From positions 1-64,000 of the forward strand of contig NZ_FQXH01000012.1 of assembly GCF_900129915.1 (NCBI RefSeq): DNA of 64,000 bases, given 5' to 3'. The translations under genes and the position numbers were made by a program. Source of the DNA: Tepidibacter thalassicus DSM 15285. Lineage in GTDB: Bacteria > Bacillota > Clostridia > Peptostreptococcales > Peptostreptococcaceae. Positions within the stretch are counted from its first letter, which is position 1. Each line of letters starts with the position of its first letter. Shown in pieces: positions 27,586-36,774 of the stretch. The notes beneath the pieces were generated by a model. It made no database searches. It was not told where the DNA came from and was given only the letters and a program-made list of their open reading frames with translations.

Positions 27586-28170
27586 TTAGACTGTAACTTT
27601 TTCAAGAGAAGTTACTATGGAATTTTCTACGATTAATATTCCTATTGCACAGGATATATTTATTGATCCTTCTACATCATTTTCAAATCCCATTGTGTTA
27701 TTTTTATAAATACTGTGAAGTTCTTCTATGAAATTTTTTATATTTTCTTTATCTATATTTTCTAAATATGGAATTCTTATTTTATTTAAACCTTTAAAAT
27801 TGACAAAGTATTCATGTAAATTTTTTTCGTATTTTAGATGTTCCATAAGTTTATCGTGATAATATTCTCTGTTATGATGAGGAAGGCAAAAAAAATCAGA
27901 TAAGAAGTGACTTATAACCCCTAATTTAGTAGAAAATTTATTTATAGATATTTGATTTTCATTAAGACCATTATTGATTAAATTTAAAATTTCATTTAGT
28001 ACAAAATCAAAACTATGCTCTTTGTAGTGTTTTTTTATAGCAAGTCTTGGAGAAATATCGGGTTTCATAGCTCCGTATACTAAAAATTTTTTGTTTAATT
28101 TTACATTTAAAGAATTTTTTATATTATTATACATGTGATTTGCTATTATTTTGTGAGTTTGCATTAACAA
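27586..28170 (-). CDS. Zinc-dependent phospholipase C-like protein
   Basis: A 194-residue protein of the zinc-dependent phospholipase C/S1-P1-like family. Metal-ligand residues are suggested by the N-terminal THKIIANHMY, GAMKPDIS, HYKEHSFDF, LGVISHFLSDFFCLPHH and YHDKLMEH. There is no signal peptide, so it is probably cytoplasmic or not exported by Sec. The start is uncertain: TTG at 28170 is 5 bases from AAGGTAG (28182-28176), while the ATG at 28164 is 11 bases away. Substrate unknown. Confidence 0.72.
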   Translation of the reverse strand: MLMQTHKIIANHMYNNIKNSLNVKLNKKFLVYGAMKPDISPRLAIKKHYKEHSFDFVLNEILNLINNGLNENQISINKFSTKLGVISHFLSDFFCLPHHNREYYHDKLMEHLKYEKNLHEYFVNFKGLNKIRIPYLENIDKENIKNFIEELHSIYKNNTMGFENDVEGSINISCAIGILIVENSIVTSLEKVTV

Positions 28171-28332
28171 AATATCTACCTTCTTTCGAAATACGTTACA
28201 AAAAATATTTTAAATTAAATGATAATAAACTTCAACTGTAAATATATAACATAGCTGAAAATTAATAAATGGATATTTTCTTTTATTTGTGATAATATAT
28301 AGTGATGTATTATGAGGAAAGGGCTGATTATA

Positions 28333-30090
28333 TTGAAAATACTTTTAACTACGTTAAATTCTAAGTTTATACATACAAATTTAGCAATCAGATATTTAAA
28401 CAGTTTTTGTAAAGATTTAGCTGATATAGAAGTTGAAGAATATACTATAAATAACAGCATAGATTATATATTAAAAGAAATATATAAAAAAAATGCAGAT
28501 TTAGTTGTTTTTTCAACGTATATTTGGAATGTAGAAGATACGTTGAAAATTTGTAAAAATCTAAAGAAAATAAGCCCTCATACTAAGATATTACTTGGGG
28601 GACCAGAAGTTTCTTATGATTTTATAGAATTTATGAGAAAAAATGATTTTGTTGATTATATTATATATGGAGAAGGAGAAATTACCTTTAGAGAATTTAT
28701 AGAGTATTCTCTGGGAAGAAAAGATATAGATAAAATAGATGGGCTAGTTTATAGAAATAACAATGAAGTTATTGTTAACAAACCGAGAAAATTAATAGAA
28801 GATTTAAATATAATACCTAGTCCTTATGAGAAAATAGATAAAAAAGAGTATGAAAATAAAATAGTTTATTATGAAACATCAAGAGGGTGTCCTTTTAATT
28901 GTCAGTATTGTTTATCTTCTACAATAAAAGGACTTAGATTTTTTGATATAAATAGGGTTAAAATGGAGCTTAAAAATTTAATTGATGCAAGAGTAAAACA
29001 AGTTAAATTTGTAGATAGAACATTTAATGCTAATAAAAAATATGCTCTAGATATAATGAAATTTTTAATGGAGAATGATAATGGATATACTAATTTTCAT
29101 TTTGAGGTTACAGCACATTTAATAGATGATGAAATGCTTGAATTTTTATCTACATGTAAAGAAGGATTATTTCAGTTTGAGATAGGAGTTCAATCTACAA
29201 ATGAAGATACTTTAAAAGAAGTAGGAAGAATTCAAAATTTTGATAGATTAGCTTATGTTGTTAATAAGGTATCTAGTTTTAAAAATATACATCAGCATTT
29301 AGATTTAATAGTTGGACTTCCTTATGAAAGTTATGAAAGTTTTCGAAATTCATTTAATATGGTGTTTAATTTAGATGTAGAACATCTTCAAATTGGATTT
29401 TTAAAAATGCTTAAAGGATCAGGTATAAGAAAAATGGCTGATAAACATGGATATATATTTAAGGAGTATCCTCCTTATGAGGTTTTGGGAAATAAGTATA
29501 TAACCTATGAAGAAATATTGAGAATAAAAGATATAGAAGAAATTTTTGAGATTTACTATAATTCTAAAAACTTTATTCTTTCCATGAAATATATAATTAA
29601 AAATTATTATAATGAAAATCCCTTTAAGTTTTTTGAAGATTTAGCGTGTTTTTGGGATGAGAGGGGGTATTTTAAGTTATCTCAAGGAAAAAATAGTCAA
29701 TATAAAATCTTGTTAGAATTTTATAAAGAAAAAATAAAAAATAATTTTGATTTATTTAAAGAAATATTAAAATACGATTATATTTCACTGGGCAGGGTAT
29801 CTTCTATTCCTAATTTTTTTGAGAAAATTGAAATAGGAGATTTTAAAAATAGATGTCATAAATTTTTACAAGATGAAGAAAATATAAAGAAATATCTTCC
29901 GGAGTTTAAAAATACTCCTGCTAAGAATATAATAAAATACGTTCAATTTGAAGTGTTTAAATATGATATTTTAAAGTTAAAAGTGAATATATATGAAAAA
30001 TTAGATAAAAAATTGAGTATTGTACTTTTTATATATGACGTGGATAAAAAGATATTCGAAAAAAGTAAATCGTGTAAAGTTGTTATTTAG
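28333..30090 (+). CDS. B12-binding radical SAM protein with DUF4080
   Basis: A 585-residue protein with an N-terminal cobalamin-binding domain (about 1-140, LLTTLNSKFIHTNLAI and ILLGGPEVSYD) and a radical SAM core with CxxxCxxC in SRGCPFNCQYCLSS (near residue 185). The C-terminal part fits DUF4080. I chose TTG 28333, giving MKILLTTLNSKF, because AGGAAAGGG is at 28314-28322; the ATG at 28312 would put that site inside the gene. Such proteins are usually methylases or related enzymes; the substrate is not known. The following TPR gene is ten bases away and probably cotranscribed. Confidence 0.85.
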   Translation: MKILLTTLNSKFIHTNLAIRYLNSFCKDLADIEVEEYTINNSIDYILKEIYKKNADLVVFSTYIWNVEDTLKICKNLKKISPHTKILLGGPEVSYDFIEFMRKNDFVDYIIYGEGEITFREFIEYSLGRKDIDKIDGLVYRNNNEVIVNKPRKLIEDLNIIPSPYEKIDKKEYENKIVYYETSRGCPFNCQYCLSSTIKGLRFFDINRVKMELKNLIDARVKQVKFVDRTFNANKKYALDIMKFLMENDNGYTNFHFEVTAHLIDDEMLEFLSTCKEGLFQFEIGVQSTNEDTLKEVGRIQNFDRLAYVVNKVSSFKNIHQHLDLIVGLPYESYESFRNSFNMVFNLDVEHLQIGFLKMLKGSGIRKMADKHGYIFKEYPPYEVLGNKYITYEEILRIKDIEEIFEIYYNSKNFILSMKYIIKNYYNENPFKFFEDLACFWDERGYFKLSQGKNSQYKILLEFYKEKIKNNFDLFKEILKYDYISLGRVSSIPNFFEKIEIGDFKNRCHKFLQDEENIKKYLPEFKNTPAKNIIKYVQFEVFKYDILKLKVNIYEKLDKKLSIVLFIYDVDKKIFEKSKSCKVVI

Positions 30091-30100
30091 GAGGTTTGAT

Positions 30101-31234
30101 ATGAAATTTAGAATAGAAAATTATATATTTAAAAAAACAGAAAATATTGCTTTTTTAACTATAAAAGAAGATGCAGATATTCCTTTAAGGGGATATAAAA
30201 TACCTAAAGGTGGAATAGATTTTCCGATTCTTAATGAAGAACTTGTAAAAAGTATAAAAGAAAGAGATGCTGAAAATAATTTGACACTTGCTTCATTTGC
30301 TAGAGGAATGATATATATAATAGGTATAGATTCAAATTTTAAATACAATGATGAATATAAAAAGTTTTTGTATGAATTTGATTCAAAAATTGAAGATTAT
30401 ATAGGGTATATGGGAGTGAAAAAAGCAAATGAAAAGGAATTTACAGATGCTTTAATATATTTTAAATCTCTTATAACTTTAAATCCTAACAATGTAAATG
30501 GTCTTTATAATTATGCTTTAGTTTGTCAAGATATAGCTAAGATACATGAAAAAAATCAAGAAGAAAAAAAGATGAATGATTTTTTATTAGAGGCATTAGA
30601 TAAATTAGAAACTATAATTGACATTTATCCTGAATTTGCTCTTGCATATTATCAATTGGGATATCATTATTATAATCAAAAGCAGTATATAAAAGCTAAG
30701 CTTACATGGGAAGAAGCTATAAAGTTTGGGCTTGATGAAGATAGGGAAATAGAACTTAAAAATGAACTTAAAAAAATAGAGTATAAGGTAGATTATGAAT
30801 ATGGATACAATTTAGTTTTACAGGGACAAGCTGAAAGAGGATTAGAAAAATTACTTCCTTTAATGGATGAATATTCTGATTGGTGGAATTTATTGTTTTT
30901 TATAGGTTTAGCTTATAGACAACTCAATAATGTAGATGAAGCAATAAAGTATTTTGAAAAAATATTGATATTAAATCCAAATCAAGTTGATACTATTGTA
31001 GAAATAGGGCTTTGTTATGCCATGATAGGAGATTTAAAGTCTTCTATAGAGCAGTTTGAAAAAGCATTGAATTTAAAAGAAGATTCGGAAATTATGTGCA
31101 ATTTAGGAATGGCATACCTTCAATTAGGAGATATAGACAATGCTAAAAAGTATATACAAAAAGCATATGATTTAAATTCTGATGATGAAGTAACTATAGC
31201 ATGTATGAATGAATTGAAAAAATACGAGAAGTAA
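30101..31234 (+). CDS. Tetratricopeptide repeat protein
   Basis: A 377-residue protein. The first 100 residues form an unrecognised domain; the rest contains TPR-type helical pairs such as LITLNPNNVNGLYNYALVC, PEFALAYYQLGYHYYN, LILNPNQVDTIVEIGLCYA and EIMCNLGMAYLQLGD. TPRs bind partner proteins. The ATG at 30101 follows TAGGAGGT, which overlaps the stop of the radical SAM gene, so the pair is translationally close. Partner unknown. Confidence 0.85.
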   Translation: MKFRIENYIFKKTENIAFLTIKEDADIPLRGYKIPKGGIDFPILNEELVKSIKERDAENNLTLASFARGMIYIIGIDSNFKYNDEYKKFLYEFDSKIEDYIGYMGVKKANEKEFTDALIYFKSLITLNPNNVNGLYNYALVCQDIAKIHEKNQEEKKMNDFLLEALDKLETIIDIYPEFALAYYQLGYHYYNQKQYIKAKLTWEEAIKFGLDEDREIELKNELKKIEYKVDYEYGYNLVLQGQAERGLEKLLPLMDEYSDWWNLLFFIGLAYRQLNNVDEAIKYFEKILILNPNQVDTIVEIGLCYAMIGDLKSSIEQFEKALNLKEDSEIMCNLGMAYLQLGDIDNAKKYIQKAYDLNSDDEVTIACMNELKKYEK

Positions 31235-31236
31235 TT

Positions 31237-32481
31237 TTACTTCTCGTATTTTTTAGTAATATATTCATCAATAGCCATGGCAACTTTTTTAGAAAGATTT
31301 ACAGCTTCTACAACGGTTTTAGCTCCAGTTACAACATCGCCTGAAGCAAATACACCTTCTCTAGTAGTTCTTCCGTAATCGTCAGTCATTATAAGACCGG
31401 TTATATCAGTATCTATGCCATTAGTATTTGAAACTATATTAGCTCTAGGGCCTTGGCTTACGGCTATTATAACAGAGTCTGCAGTAAATATTGACTCTGA
31501 ATTTTCTATATTAACTAATTTAGTATTTCCCAATTCATCTTTAATTTTTTTTGTCTTTACGTATTTAACTCCTTCATCTAGTATTTCAATAGGGGTTTTA
31601 AAAAGTTCAAATTTAACTCCATCAATTTTTGCGTATTCTATTTCGTATTTTGTAGCAGGCATATCTTCTATATCTTTTCTATACATTATATATACTTCTT
31701 TTGAACCTTTTCTAATTGCAGTTCTTGCTACATCCATTGCTACATTTCCAGCTCCAATTACACATACTTTTTCGCCTAAATTGTAAACATCAGGATTTTT
31801 TAAATAATCAATTGCGTAGTGAACATGTCCAAGGCTTTCTCCTTTTATATTTAATGTATTAGGCTTCCATACTCCTGTTCCTATAAACACAGCATCATAT
31901 CCATCTCTAAAAAGATTATCAATAGTTATAACAGGACCTATTAGAGTATTTGGTCTTATTTTAACTCCGATTTCTATTAATTTACGTTTTAGTTTTTCAA
32001 GAATATCTTTAGGAAGTCTAAATTCTGGTATACCATACCTTAAAACACCACCAATTTTATCGTGAGCTTCAAACATAGTTATATTATATCCTTTTAAAGA
32101 TAACATAAAAGCTACAACAATTCCTGCGGGACCAGATCCTATTATAGCTACTTTTCTATTTAAATTTTTTTCTTTTTTTAATGTTGAACTATTTAAGTAG
32201 TAATCAGATATATAATTTTCGATTGAACTTATTTGGACAGGACTACCTTTTATTCCAAGAACACAATGTCCTTCGCATTGATTTTCATGAGGACAAACTA
32301 ATGAACAAATAACGGAAAGGGGATTGTTATCAAATAATATTTTTCCTGCTTTTTTTATATCTCCTTCTAAAAGTAAATTTATAATTTCTGGAATAGATGT
32401 ATTTACAGGACAGCCTTGTTTACATTTTGGATTTTTACATTGTAGACATCTGCGTGCTTCTTCTATTATATGTTTTCCCAT
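31237..32481 (-). CDS. gltA: NADPH-dependent glutamate synthase small-subunit-like flavoprotein (GltA/NfnB type)
   Basis: A 414-residue flavoprotein with N-terminal cysteines (CLQCKNPKCKQGCP) for iron-sulfur clusters, an FAD loop AIIGSGPAGIVVA and an NAD(P)H loop VIGAGNVAMDVART. It matches the homotetrameric glutamate synthase/NfnB family. The usual length is about 460, so it is somewhat short. No NfnA-like partner is adjacent. The ATG at 32481 has an AGGAG site; an upstream start would add a non-conserved tail. Roles include electron transfer between NADPH and ferredoxin or glutamate synthesis. Confidence 0.8.
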   Translation of the reverse strand: MGKHIIEEARRCLQCKNPKCKQGCPVNTSIPEIINLLLEGDIKKAGKILFDNNPLSVICSLVCPHENQCEGHCVLGIKGSPVQISSIENYISDYYLNSSTLKKEKNLNRKVAIIGSGPAGIVVAFMLSLKGYNITMFEAHDKIGGVLRYGIPEFRLPKDILEKLKRKLIEIGVKIRPNTLIGPVITIDNLFRDGYDAVFIGTGVWKPNTLNIKGESLGHVHYAIDYLKNPDVYNLGEKVCVIGAGNVAMDVARTAIRKGSKEVYIMYRKDIEDMPATKYEIEYAKIDGVKFELFKTPIEILDEGVKYVKTKKIKDELGNTKLVNIENSESIFTADSVIIAVSQGPRANIVSNTNGIDTDITGLIMTDDYGRTTREGVFASGDVVTGAKTVVEAVNLSKKVAMAIDEYITKKYEK

Positions 32482-32643
32482 AGATATCACTCCTATTAAA
32501 ATAATTATTGAAAATATATTATAACACAATAGATTATACAATATACAAAAATAAAAGAAAGACTTTTTTATATTAGAAGGATAATATTTGCATCTCTAGA
32601 AGTATATAAATGAAGAAAATTTTAATTATAAAGAGGTGAAAAA

Positions 32644-33543
32644 ATGATAAAAAAATTAGATGAAATTGTAGAAAAAGTAAAAAGTATATCTTCTATGAAA
32701 TTAGCTGTAGCTGCAGCTCAAGATAAGGAAGTTTTACAAGCGATATTTGATGCAAAGAAAAAAGGTATAATTGATCCTATATTAATAGGAGATGTAGAAA
32801 AAATAACTGAAATAGCTAAAATTTTGGAAGAAGATATTGATAATATTAAGTTAATACAAGGAGATGATTTAAAGGATTGTGCACAAAAAGCAGTGAAACT
32901 TGTATCAAGTGGAGAAGCTGATTTTTTGATGAAAGGTTTGTTGGATACATCTATACTTTTAAAGGAGGTTTTAAATAAAGAATATGGACTTAGAACAGAT
33001 AGTTTATTAAGTCATGTTATGGTTTATGAAGTTTTGAGTTATCATAAGCTTTTATTATTAACTGATGGAGGAATGAATATAGCTCCAGATGTTAATCAAA
33101 AAGTAAAAATAATAAATAATGCTGTGAAAGTAGCTAAATCTTTAGATATAAAAGAAGTAAAAGTAGCTTGTATTGCTGCTAAAGAAAAAGTAAGTGAAAA
33201 AATGATAGCTACAGTTGATGCTAAAGAGCTTTCGGAAAATAATTATGGAGAAAATGTGATTGTCGAAGGGCCTCTTGCTTTTGATTTAGCTGTGTCAAAA
33301 GAAGCAGCAAAAATTAAAAAGTTTGAAAGTAGAGTATCTGGAGATGTAGATATAATACTTGTTCCTACTATAGAAGTTGGAAATGGTATAGGAAAATCTC
33401 TTACATATATGGCTAATGCTAAATCAGCTGGAATAATAATGGGAGCCAAAGCTCCTGTGGTGCTTGTATCAAGAGCAGATACTCATGAATCAAAACTGTA
33501 TTCTATTGCGTTAGGAGCTCTTATTGCTAGTAGTAAAAAATAG
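32644..33543 (+). CDS. ptb: Phosphate butyryltransferase (phosphotransacylase)
   Basis: A 299-residue member of the phosphotransacetylase/phosphotransbutyrylase family. Recognisable segments are PILIGDVEKI, ADFLMKGLLDTSILLKEVL, LTDGGMNIAPDVNQK, EGPLAFDLAVSKEAA and VPTIEVGNGIGKSL. It converts butyryl-CoA and phosphate to butyryl phosphate, or handles related acyl groups. No butyrate kinase gene is next to it, so the substrate is uncertain; an acetyl or branched acyl role is possible. The AAAGAGGTG site is close to the ATG. Confidence 0.85.
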   Translation: MIKKLDEIVEKVKSISSMKLAVAAAQDKEVLQAIFDAKKKGIIDPILIGDVEKITEIAKILEEDIDNIKLIQGDDLKDCAQKAVKLVSSGEADFLMKGLLDTSILLKEVLNKEYGLRTDSLLSHVMVYEVLSYHKLLLLTDGGMNIAPDVNQKVKIINNAVKVAKSLDIKEVKVACIAAKEKVSEKMIATVDAKELSENNYGENVIVEGPLAFDLAVSKEAAKIKKFESRVSGDVDIILVPTIEVGNGIGKSLTYMANAKSAGIIMGAKAPVVLVSRADTHESKLYSIALGALIASSKK

Positions 33544-33612
33544 TAATTATAAATTATAGTATAACATATTAATATTATATATGTTGAAAAATTAACAATT
33601 TGTTCTTGAAAA

Positions 33613-33658
33613 AGAAAATAAACAATTATTTAAGTAAAAAAATAATTGTTTATTTTCT
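33613..33658. repeat. 18-bp perfect inverted repeat after ptb
   Basis: AGAAAATAAACAATTATT (33613-33630) and AATAATTGTTTATTTTCT (33641-33658) are exact reverse complements. No U tract follows on the plus strand, so it is a weak terminator at best; it could be an operator or a mark of the ptb transcript end. Confidence 0.7.
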
Positions 33659-33752
33659 GAAAAATTACGCATAAAAATACGAAAGGTATTTTTGAGATTG
33701 AAAGTTGCTCGAGTTTAGGAAAACATTTTTTTGGAGGGTTGTGTAAAATGAT

Positions 33753-33781
33753 ATTACAAGAAACGATTTTTGTGTTATAAT
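33753..33781 (+). promoter_or_regulatory. Likely promoter of the Wood-Ljungdahl operon
   Basis: ATTACA (33753-33758), 17-base spacer, TATAAT (33776-33781). A partly symmetric TTGTG...TTACAA segment (33739-33759) overlaps the -35 and could be a repressor site, though it is not a clean match to a known operator. Confidence 0.5.
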
Positions 33782-33982
33782 AAATTTATAAATGGATGAA
33801 TTTATTTTGAATAAATATACATGGATATTTTTTTAAAAAACATTGTTTTTAATTTAACAATTTTCTTCATAAATCTTCAAAAATATATCAATAATGACGA
33901 AAATATTAAAAAATTATTTAGGGATAAAGGGAAAAATATAATTAAATTTTAATAATATGTAGTATAAACTATCTGAAGATAG

Positions 33983-34010
33983 ACAAAAAAGTCATGAAGA
34001 CTCTTTTTGT
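33983..34010 (+). promoter_or_regulatory. Inverted repeat in the acs leader
   Basis: ACAAAAAAGTC (33983-33993), loop ATGAA, GACTCTTTTTGT (33999-34010). It could form a hairpin with a U-rich 3' arm, either an attenuator or an operator. It lies 54 bases before the CO dehydrogenase start. Confidence 0.5.
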
Positions 34011-34063
34011 TATATATTTTAAAGTTTATAAAGAGGTTATCATAAAAAAAGGGGGAAAGAAAA

Positions 34064-35974
34064 ATGGATGAGAAGTTATTATCAATTGACAGTGCAGTTA
34101 ATGAACTTATAAAAAAGGCTAAAGAAGATGGGGTAGAAACAATTTTTGATAGGAAGGAAAATATGAAACCCTGTCCTATGGGGGAAAAAGGAATTTGTTG
34201 TAGAATTTGTGCTATGGGGCCTTGTAGAATAACGCCGAAAACGCCTAGAGGACTTTGTGGAGCTACTGCAGATGTTATAGTTTCAAGAAATTTTGCTAGA
34301 ATGGTAGCGGGAGGAGCAGCAGCACACTCTGATCATGGTAGGGATATAGCGCATGTATTACATATGACGAGTAAAGATGGAAATTATAAAGTAACAGATG
34401 AAGAGAAATTAAAGGAACTTGCTAAAAGATGGAAAATAGAAACTGAAGGAAGAGATATTTATGATATAGCACATGAGGTAGCTGAATTTGCATTAAATGA
34501 ATTTGGTAAACCTTTTGGAACATTGGAGTTTCCTCCATCTTTACCAGAACAAAGAAAGAAAGTTTGGGAAAACTTAAATATAGTTCCAAGAGCTATAGAT
34601 AGAGAAGTAGTAACTATAATGCATTCTACTCATGTTGGATGTACGGCAGATGCTGATAGTATGCTTAATATTTCTATGAGAACTGCTATTTCAGATGGAT
34701 GGGGAGGTTCTTATATAGCTACAGAACTTAGTGATATATTATTTGGAACTCCAATACCAAGAGAAACAGAAGCAAATCTTGGAGTGTTAGAAGAAAATCA
34801 AGTTAATATAGTACTTCATGGGCATGAGCCATCACTTTCAGAAATGATAGTGTTAGCCGCAGAAGATCCAGAACTTATAGAACTTGCAAAAGAAGTTGGT
34901 GCAGATGGAATAAATTTAGCTGGAATGTGTTGTACTGCAAATGAAGTAACTATGAGACATGGTGTAAAAATAGCAGGAAATTTTGCTCAACAAGAACTTG
35001 CTGTTTTAACGGGAGCGGTAGAAGCTGTAATTGTCGATGTTCAATGTATATTTCCAGCATTGGCTTCACTTGCAGAGTGTTATCATACTAAATTTATAAC
35101 TACATCTCCAAAAGCTAGAATTACAGGGGCGACTCATATAGAATTTGATGAAGAAAAAGCTCTTGAATCTGCTAAACAAATAGTTAGAGAAGCTATACTT
35201 AATTTTAAAAATAGAAAGAAAGAAAAAGTATTTATACCAAAAACTAAAAGTCATGCAATGGTTGGTTATAGCACAAAAGCTATAATTAATCAATTAGATA
35301 AAGTAGTTAATTCTCATATAGATAAACCAGGTACAGTAAAGCCTCTTGCTGACTGTATAACATCAGGAGTTTTAAGGGGAGCAGCCGGAATTGTAGGATG
35401 TAATAACCCAAAAGTTAAACATGACTATGGGCATGTAGAAATGATAAAAGAGTTAATAAAAAATGATGTTATAGTAGTTACTACAGGATGTGCAGCTCAG
35501 GCTGCAGCAAAAGCAGGTCTTTTGAGCAAAGATGCTAGAAAACTTGCAGGAAAAGGACTTGCTACTGTATGTGAACTTGTAGATATACCTCCTGTACTTC
35601 ATATGGGTTCTTGTGTTGATATAAGTCGTATATTAGAACTTGTAGGTTTAGTTGCTAAACAATTAAATGTAGATATATCTGAATTACCAGTAGTTGGAGC
35701 AGCACCAGAGTGGATGTCAGAAAAAGCTGTATCAATAGGAACATATGTGGTTTCATCTGGTATAGATACATGGCTTGGAGTGGCACCACCAGTGACAGGA
35801 GGACCAAGAGTTCTTGAAATATTAACTAGTGAAATGGAAAATATGGTTGGTGCTAAGTTCTTTGTTGAACCAGATCCAATTAAAGCTGCACATCAAATGA
35901 TAGAAAAAATAGAGCAAAAACGTAAAGTGTTAGAAGAAAAATTTGAAAATATAAAAGCTGTAGCACAAGCATAA
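34064..35974 (+). CDS. acsA: Anaerobic carbon monoxide dehydrogenase catalytic subunit
   Basis: The nickel-iron-sulfur enzyme that interconverts CO2 and CO. The 636-residue protein has the N-terminal Cys cluster CPMGEKGICCRICAMGPC (about residues 37-54) for the B and D clusters, then HSTHVGCTADADSM, GMCCTANEVTMRHG, VDVQCIFPAL, GIVGCNNPK, TTGCAAQAA and MGSCVDISR, which supply C-cluster ligands. It forms the core of CODH/ACS with AcsB, encoded later in the operon. GGGGG (34051-34055) is its ribosome binding site. First gene of the Wood-Ljungdahl operon. Confidence 0.97.
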   Translation: MDEKLLSIDSAVNELIKKAKEDGVETIFDRKENMKPCPMGEKGICCRICAMGPCRITPKTPRGLCGATADVIVSRNFARMVAGGAAAHSDHGRDIAHVLHMTSKDGNYKVTDEEKLKELAKRWKIETEGRDIYDIAHEVAEFALNEFGKPFGTLEFPPSLPEQRKKVWENLNIVPRAIDREVVTIMHSTHVGCTADADSMLNISMRTAISDGWGGSYIATELSDILFGTPIPRETEANLGVLEENQVNIVLHGHEPSLSEMIVLAAEDPELIELAKEVGADGINLAGMCCTANEVTMRHGVKIAGNFAQQELAVLTGAVEAVIVDVQCIFPALASLAECYHTKFITTSPKARITGATHIEFDEEKALESAKQIVREAILNFKNRKKEKVFIPKTKSHAMVGYSTKAIINQLDKVVNSHIDKPGTVKPLADCITSGVLRGAAGIVGCNNPKVKHDYGHVEMIKELIKNDVIVVTTGCAAQAAAKAGLLSKDARKLAGKGLATVCELVDIPPVLHMGSCVDISRILELVGLVAKQLNVDISELPVVGAAPEWMSEKAVSIGTYVVSSGIDTWLGVAPPVTGGPRVLEILTSEMENMVGAKFFVEPDPIKAAHQMIEKIEQKRKVLEEKFENIKAVAQA

Positions 35975-35998
35975 AATAAATAAAAAAGGTGATAGAAC

Positions 35999-36772
35999 AT
36001 GAAAATAGCTATAACAGGAAAAGGTGGAGTGGGAAAAACAACATTTTCAGCAATGCTTGCTAGATTATATGCAGATGAAGGTTATAGGGTTTTATCAGTT
36101 GATGCAGATCCTGATGCCAATTTGGCATTGGCATTGGGGTTCCCTAAGGAATTGATGGACACAATAGTACCCATATCAGAAATGAAGGAATTAGTAGCCG
36201 AGAGAACGAATGTTCCGATAGGTGGCTTTGGAAAGATGTTTAAGATGAATCCAAAAGTTGATGATATACCTGAGAGATATTGTAAAGAGTATAATGGAGT
36301 AAGACTTTTAACTATGGGAACAGTTGATACAGGAGGATCTGGATGTGTATGTCCAGAACATGTTCTTTTAAAAAGACTTACTTCACATTTAATACTTCAA
36401 AATAAGGATGTAGTAATAATGGATATGGAAGCTGGAATAGAGCATTTAGCAAGGGGGACAGCACAGGGAGTAGATGCTTTTATTGTAGTAGTTGAACCAG
36501 GGGAGAGAAGTATTCAAACTTATAGAAAAGTAAAAAAATTAGGGGAAGATATTGGAGTTAAGAGAGTTTTGGTTGTTGGTAATAAAATAAGAAATAAAGA
36601 AGATGAAAATTTTATAATAAATAATGTTCAAGATGGGGAATGTTTGGGATTTATATATTATAATGAAGAAGTGATAAATTCTGATAGGTCAAATTTATCT
36701 CCTTATGATAACTGTACAAAAACAGTTGAGGAGATTAAATATATAAAACAAAAATTACAAGGGGGAATTTAA
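35999..36772 (+). CDS. cooC: CooC-family nickel insertion ATPase
   Basis: A 257-residue MinD/ParA-type ATPase with a deviant Walker [13 protein letters not shown] at residue 7. The segment GSGCVCPEH gives a CxC motif that binds Ni or Zn at the dimer interface in this family. It loads nickel into CO dehydrogenase or ACS. Located directly after acsA; a second CooC homologue follows at 43076, and the two may serve CODH and ACS separately. Confidence 0.93.
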   Translation: MKIAITGKGGVGKTTFSAMLARLYADEGYRVLSVDADPDANLALALGFPKELMDTIVPISEMKELVAERTNVPIGGFGKMFKMNPKVDDIPERYCKEYNGVRLLTMGTVDTGGSGCVCPEHVLLKRLTSHLILQNKDVVIMDMEAGIEHLARGTAQGVDAFIVVVEPGERSIQTYRKVKKLGEDIGVKRVLVVGNKIRNKEDENFIINNVQDGECLGFIYYNEEVINSDRSNLSPYDNCTKTVEEIKYIKQKLQGGI

Positions 36773-36774
36773 TA

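Larger units (their letters stand above)
33544..34063 (+). other. Long AT-rich intergenic leader of the Wood-Ljungdahl operon
   Basis: 520 bases without a gene. It holds a perfect 18-bp inverted repeat (33613-33630 / 33641-33658), a likely promoter (33753-33781), and an imperfect inverted repeat (33983-34010) close to the first gene. No known riboswitch was recognised. The implied 5' leader is about 270 bases. Confidence 0.6.

Noticed and set aside
33739..33759. Possible Rex-type operator TTGTG...TTACAA upstream of acsA
   Set aside because: The halves are not symmetric and the spacing differs from the known Rex consensus, so I only mention it in the promoter entry.
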